Of a stretch of 64,000 bases of DNA, positions 51,534 through 60,700 are shown one piece after another. The notes beneath the pieces were generated by a model. The model ran no database searches and was not told the origin of the DNA. It worked only from the letters and a program-made list of their open reading frames with translations. Each line of letters starts with the position of its first letter. The first letter of the stretch is position 1. A program made the translations under genes and the position numbers. The stretch comes from Holophagales bacterium (GTDB taxonomy: Bacteria; Acidobacteriota; Thermoanaerobaculia; Multivoradales; JAGPDF01): the NCBI GenBank assembly GCA_016699405.1, contig CP064972.1, positions 868,001 to 932,000 of the forward strand, read 5' to 3'.

Positions 51534-53767
51534 GCGAACCGCGCGCAGCGGCGTCGGAGCGCTGGATGACGAAGCTGGTCGCGCACCGGCGATCCGTTCT
51601 CGCGCTTGGCGGCCTGCTCGTCCTCGCGGCACTTCCCGGGGCGGCGCGTCTCCAGTCCGACAACTCCCCTCAAGTCTTCTACCTCGCCGGAACGCCGGAG
51701 CTCGCCCGCTATCGATCGATGCTCGCCGACTTCGGCAGCGACGAAGGGGTGCGTCTGGTGGCTCAGGGACCAGGCCTCTGGACGCAAGAGGGGTTGACCT
51801 GGCTCGCCGGCCTCGAGCGCCGTGTCGCGGCGCTTCCCGGCGTCGACGCCGTCGCCGGGCTCGCCGGGCGACACGGACGGGACGGCTGGCCCCCGCCGAG
51901 CCCGGAGGCGTTTCGCGACGCGGCACGCGCCGATCGACTCGACCGCGCCTTCGGCTGGATCGATGCTCGCGGCGAGCTGACGACGACGCTCGCACTGCTC
52001 CGGCCGGGCACCGTCGAGTCCCAGCGACGGCTCTTCGCGGCGCTCGAAGGCGAGCTGGAGAACGCGCCGGCGGGAGTCCGAGCCCATCTCATCGGTGCGC
52101 GCTCGATCGACGCCGCGCTCGACGCGTCGGCGGCCGAGATCCAGCAGCGCTACTTCCCGCTGCTCGTCCTGCTCGCCGTCCTGCTGCTCGCGGCGAGCTT
52201 CCGCGAGTGGCGAGCCGTGGCGCTGCCGCTCGTCTTCGTCGGCGCCTGCGAGGCGCTGCTCCTCGGGGCGATGGGCTACGCGGGTGTCCGGCTCAACCTC
52301 ATCCTGGCGATTCTCCCGCCGCTCGTCTTCGTCATCGCCCTGGCCTCGGCAGTGCACCTGCTGCTCGCCTGCCGCGACCTCGAGGCGACCGGCCTCGACG
52401 GCGTGGAGGCGACGCTGGCGACCTATCGCGACAAGGGACGCGCGGTCGTCTGGACGACGCTCTCGACCCTCGTCGGCTTCGCTTCGCTCGCGGTGAGCCC
52501 GGTCGGTCCGGTGCATGACCTCGGGTTCTGGGCCGGGGTCGGGATCGGCTTGCTGGGCCTCGGAGCGTTCACGCTCTATCCCTGCCTGCTCGCGCTCTCT
52601 CACGGCAGGCCGGGTGAGCTGCCCGAGCGGCGTGTCGAACGCCTGGCCCAAGGACTCGGCCGCGCCCTCGCCGGGAGGGCACCGCGTCACCGGACGGCGG
52701 TTCTGGTTCTCTACGCCGGCACCGCCGTGGCGGCGCTCGCCGGACTGCCGCGACTGCGGGTGGAGAGCAACGCCCTCGCCTACCTGCCGGCGCACCACCC
52801 GGTGCGACAACGCACCGCCGAGCTCGAGGCTCACGGTGTCGGCGTCTCGACCGTCGAGTTGCTGCTCGACGCGGACGGGACGGACTCGGGGTTCGATCAC
52901 CCCGAGGCGCTCGCTGCCATGCTGCCGCTCGTCGACGGCCTGCGCGACGAGCCGGCTCTGCTCGGGGCGGTCTCGGCCGGCGAGATCCTGGAGGCGGCGA
53001 CGCGCGACTCTCCCGCCGAGGGCTTCCTGCCTCCCGAGGCGCTGCGTGCCGAGACCCTGGCGGCGTTGCGTGCCGATGCTGGCGGCGCCCGCCTGCTCGC
53101 ACCGTTCCTCACCGCCGACGGTCGCCGCGCGCGGATCACGCTCTTCGTCCGCACGGTGGGGGCCGAGGCGATCGCGCCGCTGCGCGAGCGGGCCGAGGCG
53201 GCCGCTCGCGCGGCCTTCCCGAGAGCGCAGGTCGCGCTCTCCGGCCAGTACCTGCTGCTGCTCGACATGCAGCGCTACCTGCTCTCGACCCTTGGCGGCT
53301 CGCTCGCCGTGACGGTGCCCGTGCTCTTCGCGACCTTCCTGTTGCTGCTCCGCCGTGTCGGCCTCGCCCTGCGCGCGCTCGCGCCGAACCTCTGGCCGGT
53401 GCTCGCCGTCTTCGGGCTGATGGGCTGGTCGGGCGTTCCGCTCGACGTCGCGACGGTGATGGTCGCGTCGGTCACCCTCGGGCTGGTGGTGGACGACACC
53501 ATCCACACCCTGGCGCACTACCGCGAGGAACGGGATCGGCTCGGGAGCGGCGAAGCGATCGCCGGCCGGCTCGAACAGACGGCACCCGCCTACCTGCTGA
53601 CCGGGCTCATCCTGATGGGCGGTTTCGGCGTCTGTGCGCTCTCCGACTTCGCGCCGACCGCGCGCTTCGGTCTGCTCTCGGCGGCGGCGATCGCCGTGGC
53701 GCTCGCCGCCGACCTGCTGCTCGTGCCGGTGCTCTTCGGGGAGAGCGCGACGACACCGCGAGAGTGA
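51530..53767 (+). CDS. MMPL/RND-family lipid exporter
   Basis: 745 residues with the duplicated RND architecture: an N-terminal helix, a periplasmic loop (about 45-205), helices 2-6 (about 205-360; LILAILPPLVFVIALASAVH with a polar patch), a second loop (about 410-590) and helices 8-12 ending near 735. VTLGLVVDDTIHTLAHY (about 650) holds the proton-relay Asp pair typical of MMPL proteins. MMPL proteins export large lipids in mycobacteria; here it is the last gene of the polyketide operon and probably exports its product. Confidence 0.91.
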   Translation: MSEPRAAASERWMTKLVAHRRSVLALGGLLVLAALPGAARLQSDNSPQVFYLAGTPELARYRSMLADFGSDEGVRLVAQGPGLWTQEGLTWLAGLERRVAALPGVDAVAGLAGRHGRDGWPPPSPEAFRDAARADRLDRAFGWIDARGELTTTLALLRPGTVESQRRLFAALEGELENAPAGVRAHLIGARSIDAALDASAAEIQQRYFPLLVLLAVLLLAASFREWRAVALPLVFVGACEALLLGAMGYAGVRLNLILAILPPLVFVIALASAVHLLLACRDLEATGLDGVEATLATYRDKGRAVVWTTLSTLVGFASLAVSPVGPVHDLGFWAGVGIGLLGLGAFTLYPCLLALSHGRPGELPERRVERLAQGLGRALAGRAPRHRTAVLVLYAGTAVAALAGLPRLRVESNALAYLPAHHPVRQRTAELEAHGVGVSTVELLLDADGTDSGFDHPEALAAMLPLVDGLRDEPALLGAVSAGEILEAATRDSPAEGFLPPEALRAETLAALRADAGGARLLAPFLTADGRRARITLFVRTVGAEAIAPLRERAEAAARAAFPRAQVALSGQYLLLLDMQRYLLSTLGGSLAVTVPVLFATFLLLLRRVGLALRALAPNLWPVLAVFGLMGWSGVPLDVATVMVASVTLGLVVDDTIHTLAHYREERDRLGSGEAIAGRLEQTAPAYLLTGLILMGGFGVCALSDFAPTARFGLLSAAAIAVALAADLLLVPVLFGESATTPRE

Positions 53768-53782
53768 GCCTGCGCGCCGCGC

Positions 53783-55234
53783 TCAGGGGGTCTGCGAGCT
53801 CCAACGGGTGAGGTCGCCGGACTCGAAGGTGTCCTCGCCGAAGCCGGTCCAGAGTTTCCAGAAGCAGGCGTTCGACGCGACCTCGCCGTCGTGGAAGCAG
53901 GAGACCGTGCCCGCCGAGCCATTGACGATGTAGAGCTCGCCCAGGTGGTCCTGGCCGAAGGCATAGGTCCCGCTCGAGTGATTGACCGCGAGCGCGAAGT
54001 CCCAAGGTGCGGCCGGTGTGGCCTTCCAGACGTTGCCCAGGCAGTAGTCGGAATACAGGTAGATGCCGGCCAGAGATGCGATCTGGCTGCCGCGATAGCG
54101 ATAGCCGCCCATGATCGAGCACCAGCCGCCGGCATTGCCGTCCTCGGCCCGGATCGGCTGGAGCAGGCCGGTGGTGTCGGCCGGGCAGTTGGTCACCGTG
54201 CAGCTCGACGGCGAGAGGTTCGACGGCTCGAGCCCCTCGCGGCAGACCCAGCCGAAGTTCTGACCGGCCGGCGTCGCGGCCGGAACGTAGTCGATCTCCT
54301 CGCCACGGCTCTGGCCGACGTCGCCGACCCACAGGTCGCCCGTGGCGCGATCGAAGCTGAAGCGGAACGGATTGCGCAGCCCGCGGGCCCAGATCTCGTC
54401 GGCTCCGAAGGTGGCGCCGGCAAAGGGGTTGGTCGGCGGGATCGAGTAGTTGCGCAGGGCGTCGGCCGGATAGTCGTCGCCCGACACGTCGAGCCGCAGG
54501 ATCTTGCCGAGCAGGTAGGTTCCCGGATGGGTCTGCACCGGGTTGTAGTGCGAACCGTCGTAGCGCCACGCGTTCCCTGGAGGCATCAGGGGATCGCTGC
54601 CGACGCCGGCTGCCGGGCCGGTCGAGTCGCAGCCGCCGCCGCCGTCGCCGGTCGAGACGTAGAGCAGGCCGTCGAGGGGACCGAAGGCGAGCCAACCGCC
54701 GTTGTGGTTGCTTGCCGAGTGCGGGATGCGCAGCACCACCTGGGCGGTCGCCGGATCGGCGAGGTTCGGGTCGACGAGGCTCCGGGTGTAGCGCTCGACG
54801 ACGATGTCGCCGGTGGTGATCGGGTCGGCGCCGTCCCAGTTCGTCGAGGTGTAGTAGACGTAGAAGTACCCGTTCTGGCGGAAGCTCGGGTGCACGGCGA
54901 GCGCGAGCAGGCCGCGCTCGCTCGAGGAGCCGGACTTGAGGACCTTTCCGGACCCGGTTTCTGTCGAGAGGTCGAGGAACGGGGTCGCGCGCAGTCCGCC
55001 CGATTCGTAGAGAAGGATGCGGCCGTTGTGCATGACGACCAGCCGGTGGGCCGTTCCGTCGTCGGGGTCGACATAGGCGATCGGCGCGTCCCCGGCGTAG
55101 GTGCCGGCGTTGAGACCGGTGATCATCTGCGCGAGCTGGAGCGCGGCGTGGGCGGACGACGCGAACACGGCGCAGCAGGAAACCAGCGCGAGGAGAACGC
55201 GGACACAGGAGCGCCTGCTGGAATGGGATCGCAT
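53783..55234 (-). CDS. Secreted glucose/sorbosone dehydrogenase-like beta-propeller protein
   Basis: 483 residues from ATG at 55234 (AAGGAG 5 nt upstream). A signal peptide ends near residue 30 (FASSAHA). The body is a GSDH (PQQ-type) propeller: SERGLLALAVHPSFRQNGYFY, SNHNGGWLAFGPLDGLLYVS followed by TGDGGGG, ARGLRNPFRFSFDRATGDLW and VGDVGQSRGEEIDYV are the blade signatures. Eight or more cysteines suggest disulphides. The C-terminus ends GEDTFESGDLTRWSSQTP, a short tail seen on unrelated secreted proteins of some acidobacteria. The longer frame upstream is a shadow. Confidence 0.9.
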   Translation of the reverse strand: MRSHSSRRSCVRVLLALVSCCAVFASSAHAALQLAQMITGLNAGTYAGDAPIAYVDPDDGTAHRLVVMHNGRILLYESGGLRATPFLDLSTETGSGKVLKSGSSSERGLLALAVHPSFRQNGYFYVYYTSTNWDGADPITTGDIVVERYTRSLVDPNLADPATAQVVLRIPHSASNHNGGWLAFGPLDGLLYVSTGDGGGGCDSTGPAAGVGSDPLMPPGNAWRYDGSHYNPVQTHPGTYLLGKILRLDVSGDDYPADALRNYSIPPTNPFAGATFGADEIWARGLRNPFRFSFDRATGDLWVGDVGQSRGEEIDYVPAATPAGQNFGWVCREGLEPSNLSPSSCTVTNCPADTTGLLQPIRAEDGNAGGWCSIMGGYRYRGSQIASLAGIYLYSDYCLGNVWKATPAAPWDFALAVNHSSGTYAFGQDHLGELYIVNGSAGTVSCFHDGEVASNACFWKLWTGFGEDTFESGDLTRWSSQTP

Positions 55235-55450
55235 CGATACTCCTTGCAGGCCCGCTTTCGGCGGGCGGTTTCGGGTCGGCGGATCGTAACCCGGGTCGCC
55301 TCCTTCTGGCGTGGAGGGAGCCACAACCCCATCGTGGCCCGAGCGTGAGACACTTGTGGAATCGTCCGAACCCATTCGCCCTTCCGCTACGCCACCCCGT
55401 GGGGACCCGCACTCGGCTTTCGGCTCGGCCGCGCCGAACGACGGTTCCGG
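55235..55450. other. Intergenic region between divergent genes
   Basis: 216 nt without a convincing gene. It contains the ribosome-binding site of the dehydrogenase gene and a hairpin, GCCCGC and GCGGGC with a 5-nt loop (55250-55266), in the leader of that gene. No promoter could be fixed on either strand. Confidence 0.4.
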
Positions 55451-56647
55451 TTGGGGGTTCGTGCGCTCGTCACCGGTCGTCGCTGGGAGCTCGCCTCCGC
55501 CTTCGCGGCGCTTCCCCGTCCGCTGCGGCTCGAGTCCCCGCGCGGGGATCGCGCGGTCGTCGTGCTGCCGGCGGTCGCCTGGGACTATCGCTGGCAGAGG
55601 CCGCAGCAGCTCGCGGTGGCACTCGCTGACGGAGGTCGGCCGGTCGTCTACCTCGATCCGTTCGCGCGCACCCATCTCGCACCCCGATTCACGGCTCGCC
55701 CGCTCACACCCTCGCTCCTCTGGGCGCTGCTCAGCCTGCCGGGGCTTCCCGACCCGTACCGAACGACCCTCGATCCTGCGCAGGCCGAAGTCCTCGCCGA
55801 CGAGGTTCTCGCCGTCCTGGTGCAGCCGCCCGCCTGGCTGCTCGTCCAACTGCCGTTCTGGGAGCCGCTGGCGCGAGCCCTCGCCGCACGCACCGGTGCG
55901 CCGGTCGTCTACGACCGGCTCGACCTTCACGCGGGTTTCGCGGCGATCCCCGCCGCGGTGCTGGAGGCCGAAAGGCGCCTGTTGGGAGAGGCCAACCTGG
56001 TCGTCGCCACTTCCGCCGCGCTCGCCGAGACGCCCTCGGCGCCGGTAGCGGCGATCGCCCTGGTGCGCAACGGCGTCGACCTCGAGCGCTTTCGGCTGGC
56101 GCCGCCGCCGCGCAACCGGCGCCCGCGGGCCGGCTTCGTGGGGGCGCTGGCGTCGTGGGTGGATGCGGATGCGCTGCGCCACGCGGCGCGTGCTCGACCA
56201 GAGATCGAGTTCTTCATCGCCGGGCGCGTCGAGGATCGTGCCTTCGCCGAGCTCGAGCGCGAGCCCAACCTGCGCTTGATCGGCGAGATCCCCCACACGG
56301 CGGTGCCGCAGTTCCTCGCAGCGCTCGACATCGCCCTGGTGCCGTTTCGCGACCTGCCGCTGACTCGGGCCGTCGATCCGGTGAAGCTCTACGAGGCGCT
56401 GGCGGTCGGCGCTCCGGTGGTGGCGCGCCGCCTGCCGGAAATTGCCCGGTGGTCGACGCTACTCGAGCTCTACGACACGCCAACGGAGCTTCCGGCGGCG
56501 CTCGACCGGGCACTTGCCGACCCGGGAGCCGAGGCGCGGGCGGCACGTCGCGCCGCCGTGGTCGGCGAGAGCTGGGCGGAACGGGCGGCCGCCCTTGAGC
56601 GGCTCGTTGCCCCCCTGGTACGCTCGCTAGGTTCCGCACCCACCTGA
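55451..56647 (+). CDS. GT-B glycosyltransferase (TuaH/family 4-like)
   Basis: 398 residues. The opening VVVLPAVAWDYRWQRPQQLA (about residues 36-55) is closely similar to two segments of the giant protein at 57796. The C-terminal half has the GT-B nucleotide-sugar site: DIALVPFRDLPLTRAVDPVK then LYEALAVGAPVVARRLPE. The start TTG at 55451 is the most upstream possible; the true start could lie later, before residue 35. It precedes wecB by 6 nt. Confidence 0.85.
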   Translation: MGVRALVTGRRWELASAFAALPRPLRLESPRGDRAVVVLPAVAWDYRWQRPQQLAVALADGGRPVVYLDPFARTHLAPRFTARPLTPSLLWALLSLPGLPDPYRTTLDPAQAEVLADEVLAVLVQPPAWLLVQLPFWEPLARALAARTGAPVVYDRLDLHAGFAAIPAAVLEAERRLLGEANLVVATSAALAETPSAPVAAIALVRNGVDLERFRLAPPPRNRRPRAGFVGALASWVDADALRHAARARPEIEFFIAGRVEDRAFAELEREPNLRLIGEIPHTAVPQFLAALDIALVPFRDLPLTRAVDPVKLYEALAVGAPVVARRLPEIARWSTLLELYDTPTELPAALDRALADPGAEARAARRAAVVGESWAERAAALERLVAPLVRSLGSAPT

Positions 56648-56653
56648 AACCCC

Positions 56654-57769
56654 ATGCCGACTCGCGTCCTGATCGTCTACGGAACTCGTCCGGAGGCGAT
56701 CAAGATGGCGCCGGTGGCCTGGGCCTTGCGGCGGCGCCCGGACGACTTCGCCGTGACGCTCTGTTCGACCGCACAACACCGCGAGATGCTCGATCGGGTG
56801 CAGCGGGCGCTCGACCTCGCTCCGGACATCGACCTCGACCTCATGCGCCCCGACCAGGGTCTCAACGACCTTGCCGCGCGCGTGCTGACCGAGATGGACC
56901 GAACGATCTCCGCCCTGGCCCCCGAGTGGTTGATCGTCCAGGGCGATACCACGACGGCGATGACGGCGGCCCTGGCCGCCTTTCACCGCCGCGTGCGCGT
57001 GGCGCACGTCGAGGCCGGGCTGCGGACCGGCGACTTGCGGAGCCCGTTTCCAGAGGAGGGCAACCGGCAGCTGGCCGACCGCCTCGCCGACCTGCTCTTC
57101 GCGCCGACCGAGACGGCGCGCCAGGCATTGATCGCCGAGGGGATCGCGCCCGAGCGGATCCACGTGACCGGCAACACGGTGGTCGACGCGTTGCAGCAGA
57201 TCGCCGCGGGGCTTGGCGAGGTGCCACCGAGCGGAGAGGTCCTGGTCACCGTCCACCGTCGCGAAAGCTTCGGTGCGCCGCTCGCCGAGATCTTCGAGGC
57301 GATCGCCGAGCTCGCTCGCCGCTTTCCGCAGACCCGGTTCTTCTATCCCGTGCACCGCAACCCGAACGTGCACGGCCCGGCGCATCTGGCCCTCGGTGGC
57401 CTGTCGAACGTCGAGCTGGCCGAGCCGCTCGACTACGTCGAATTGGTACGCCACCTGATGGCCTGCCGGCTGGTGCTCACCGACAGCGGTGGCATCCAGG
57501 AGGAGGCGCCCACCTTCGGCAAGCCGGTGCTCGTGCTGCGCGAGACGACCGAACGCCCCGAAGGGGTGACAGCGGGCGTGGCCAAGCTCGTCGGCACCGA
57601 TCGCGCCCGCATCGTCGAGGAGGGGAGCCGCCTGCTCGCCGACGAAGGGACCTACCTGCGGATGGCCACGGCGGTGCAGCCGTATGGGGATGGGGGCGCG
57701 GGAGAGAGGATCGCCCAGCTGCTGGCCGCCGCGCGCGATGGAATGGGGCGGTTGCCGACTTCGGGGTGA
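56654..57769 (+). CDS. wecB: UDP-N-acetylglucosamine 2-epimerase (non-hydrolysing)
   Basis: 371 residues. Converts UDP-GlcNAc to UDP-ManNAc for surface polysaccharides. Motifs: VYGTRPEAIKMAPVAWAL at the N-terminus, IVQGDTTTAMTAALAAF, HVEAGLRTGDLRSPFPEEGN with the catalytic Asp/Glu/His region, VTVHRRES and LTDSGGIQEEAPTFGKPVLV with VLRETTERPEGV. It reads from the glycosyltransferase at 55451 and is convergent with the giant gene. Confidence 0.96.
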   Translation: MPTRVLIVYGTRPEAIKMAPVAWALRRRPDDFAVTLCSTAQHREMLDRVQRALDLAPDIDLDLMRPDQGLNDLAARVLTEMDRTISALAPEWLIVQGDTTTAMTAALAAFHRRVRVAHVEAGLRTGDLRSPFPEEGNRQLADRLADLLFAPTETARQALIAEGIAPERIHVTGNTVVDALQQIAAGLGEVPPSGEVLVTVHRRESFGAPLAEIFEAIAELARRFPQTRFFYPVHRNPNVHGPAHLALGGLSNVELAEPLDYVELVRHLMACRLVLTDSGGIQEEAPTFGKPVLVLRETTERPEGVTAGVAKLVGTDRARIVEEGSRLLADEGTYLRMATAVQPYGDGGAGERIAQLLAAARDGMGRLPTSG

Positions 57770-57795
57770 AGGGCCTTCTAAAACCGGCTGCGGGT

Positions 57796-60700
57796 TCAGC
57801 TGCGGCGACAGAGCACGCGCCAGAACGACGCGCCGTATCGTTCGTACAGGTCCTGTTCACGGCCGGGTTCGCAGACTCCCGACGCGTCGAGCTCGGCGAG
57901 ATAGGCCCGCAGGGCGCGCGATGTCACGTCGCGAAACGCGGGAGGAATCTCCTCCTCGACTCGTCCAGGCCACTCGCTGCGCAAGCTCTCGATCTCCGCC
58001 AGAACGGCCTCCCGAGAGAACCCGTCCAACGATCCAGGCAGCAGCTCCAGTTGCAGTCCGTTCTCGGCGAAGCGTGAGCGGTACTCGGCCAGCGTAAGAT
58101 AGTTGAACGTGTCGTAGTTGGAGGCAAGGCCGGTTGTCCGAAGCAGCTCGGCAGCGGTCGAGAACTCAAGGAGCGAGACGGCGAACGCGCCATGGTGGCC
58201 GTCCTTGCGGACGAATCCCGGGAAGCGGCCATTGGGAATCTCGAGGTAGGCGGTGCCTTGCGGCGCCAGCCACCGCGAGATATTGGCCAGGAAGGGGTCG
58301 AGTGCCGCAACGTGCTCGATCACGTCGTTGGCAACGATGAGATCGAACGCCGCCGCGAACTCCGGACGCGCCACCGAGGCGTCGTGAAGGAGTGCCTCGA
58401 TTGGCACCTCGTGATCTGCGGCGAGATGGCGCGACAGCGCAAGAAGTCGGTCGTTGACGTCGATCCCGAGAGGGACAGCTCCCGCCTCGGCCAACGCGAC
58501 GAGGAAGCCGCCATACGCACATCCGATGTCGAGAACGCGTGCTCCGTCGAGTTGAATGTGAGGGCGGAGCGACGCGACGGCGAGTCGACCCCGCTGGACC
58601 GCCGTCGCTGCGTACTCCACATAGACCGGGAGGAACGGGTGATCGGCGATTCCGGCCAGGTGGGCGAGCAGCGCGTCGAAGTAGCGACGGTCGCTCTCGG
58701 GCCGGAGATGGGCAAAACGCGCGGCGAGCGCGACCACTGCGGAATCCGGACTCGCCGCCGGCGGCGGCGGTGAGGTCGTCGCCGGCAGCGGATGGTCGTC
58801 TTGGCGACGACTCTCGGGGCTTCCGGCGAGCGGCAACGTGTCCCCGGCGACCGGACGGCGATGTACCCGGGTGCTCCAGGGCGAGCGCTGTCGCGGGAGG
58901 TGTCGGCGCGCCTCCCAAAGCGGTAGCACCGCATCGATCCGCGCCGACCAGTCGTTTTCCCGCGCGAGCTCGCGAAGCCGAGCGCGGAAGGCGGGATCGC
59001 TGGCACGAGCGAGGGCTTCGTCGAGGGCGCGAGAGAAGGCGTCCGGTCCCTCGGCGATGAGCACCTCGGAGAATGCCTGACACTCGGGCATTGCGCTCGT
59101 CACCACCGGCTTGCCGCCGGCGAAGTACTCGTAGAGCTTGAGCGGTGAAGTGGCGAGCGTGATGTCGTTGATGCGGAAGGGAATCGTCGCCACGTCGAAG
59201 CGCGCGAGATAGGCCGGCAGCAGCGCGTAGTCGCGCGGTCCGAGACAGAGGATGTTCTCGGCGCGCAGCGTGGACCGGTTTCGCGCCAGTGCGCCTTCGT
59301 AGTCGGGTCCGATGAGAACGAATCCCCAGTCCGGACGTTCGGCCGCCACCGCGGCGATCAGCTCGTAATCGAACCAGTCGGCCAACGCGCCGTAGTAGCC
59401 GGCAATGTGGCGGCCACTCGCGAGCATCGCCGCGAAAGCTGGATCGTCCGGCGGTGGGGGCGGAGCCGCGAAGTGTGCGAAGTCGACGGCGTTGGGAAGG
59501 TAGAGCGCATCGGCGCGTTCGGCCAGCGCCTCGCGGTGGAGCCGCTGAGCAACGCTGGCAACGATCGGGGCTTTCGCCAGGGCCTGCCGATGATTGCGCT
59601 CGAGCATCGCGGGTTCGTAGGGGAACACCGCGAGGTCGTCGATCCAGTCGTAGAGGGGAACGGCGCCTTCGGGATAGTCGGCACAGAGATGGAAGTTGTA
59701 GGGGAACGACCAGAGCAGAGGCGCCGGCAAGGCGTGGAGCGTCTCGGGATCGCCGCGGAACAAGAAGAGGTTCGGCTCCAGCTCGGCGAAGCCTTCAATG
59801 GCGTCGTAGGCGTTCGAGCAGTCGAAGACGACGAGATAGCCGCGCCGCGCGAGCACACGAGCCAGGTGGTGCGGCCGCTGCAGAAGATGAATACCCCAGC
59901 CGACCGAGGGCAGGAAAACGACGGTTCCAGGAGCCTCGGCGGCACGTCGCAACAGGTCATGCGGGGGCAGAGACGTCTGCGCGGCTTCGGGGATCCGGTG
60001 AGACGGGGCCGCGGATCCCCACTTGTCGACGAAACGCTGTCGGTTCTCCTCGAAGATCCGTCGATAGGTGGACTCGCCGAGAAGGCGAAACGCCGATTTC
60101 TGCCAGTGGTGAATGAAGGCGTCGTACGCGCAACAGACCTCGAGCCCGATGCGGCGTGCGCGCAGCGAGTAGTCGTCGTCCTCGAACATGCCCACCGCAA
60201 AGCGCTCGTCGAGGGGGCCGAGTTGCTCGCAGACTTCTCGTCGCATCGCCAGGCAGAACATCGCCGCCATGTCGAGTCGCGCGAGGCGCCCGTCATTGCG
60301 CCAGGACCAGTCGGCCGCCCAGGCCGGCAGCTCGTCGAGATCTCGATAGGACGTCGCCACCTGGGCCGCATTGGAGATGGCGTTGGTCGCGGGGCCGAGC
60401 AGACCGATCCCGGGATTGGCGTGGAGGTGACGCACCAACGTGGCGAACGCACCGCGGGTCACCACGGTGTCGTTGTTGAGCAGGAGAAGGAACTCGCCGC
60501 TCGTGACCGCCAGTGCCCGATTGTTGGCAGCGGCAAAACCGAGGTTCTCGGCGTTGAGTTGAAGCGTCGTCAAGCTCCGGCCGTGGGCCCAGTGCGTGAG
60601 CAGCCCCCGGCTCTCGTCGCTCGAGCCGTTGTCTGCCACGACCACTTCGAGGTTCGGCCACTCGCATGCCGTGTCCAGGCTCTCCAGGCAGCGGGCTGTC

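Noticed and set aside
57157..57175. Additional parS-like core (TCCACGTGACC) inside wecB, and a GTCCACGTGCC in the kinase-like gene
   Set aside because: Only half of the palindrome matches and both lie in conserved coding sequence; chance matches to CACGTG are expected in 64 kb.
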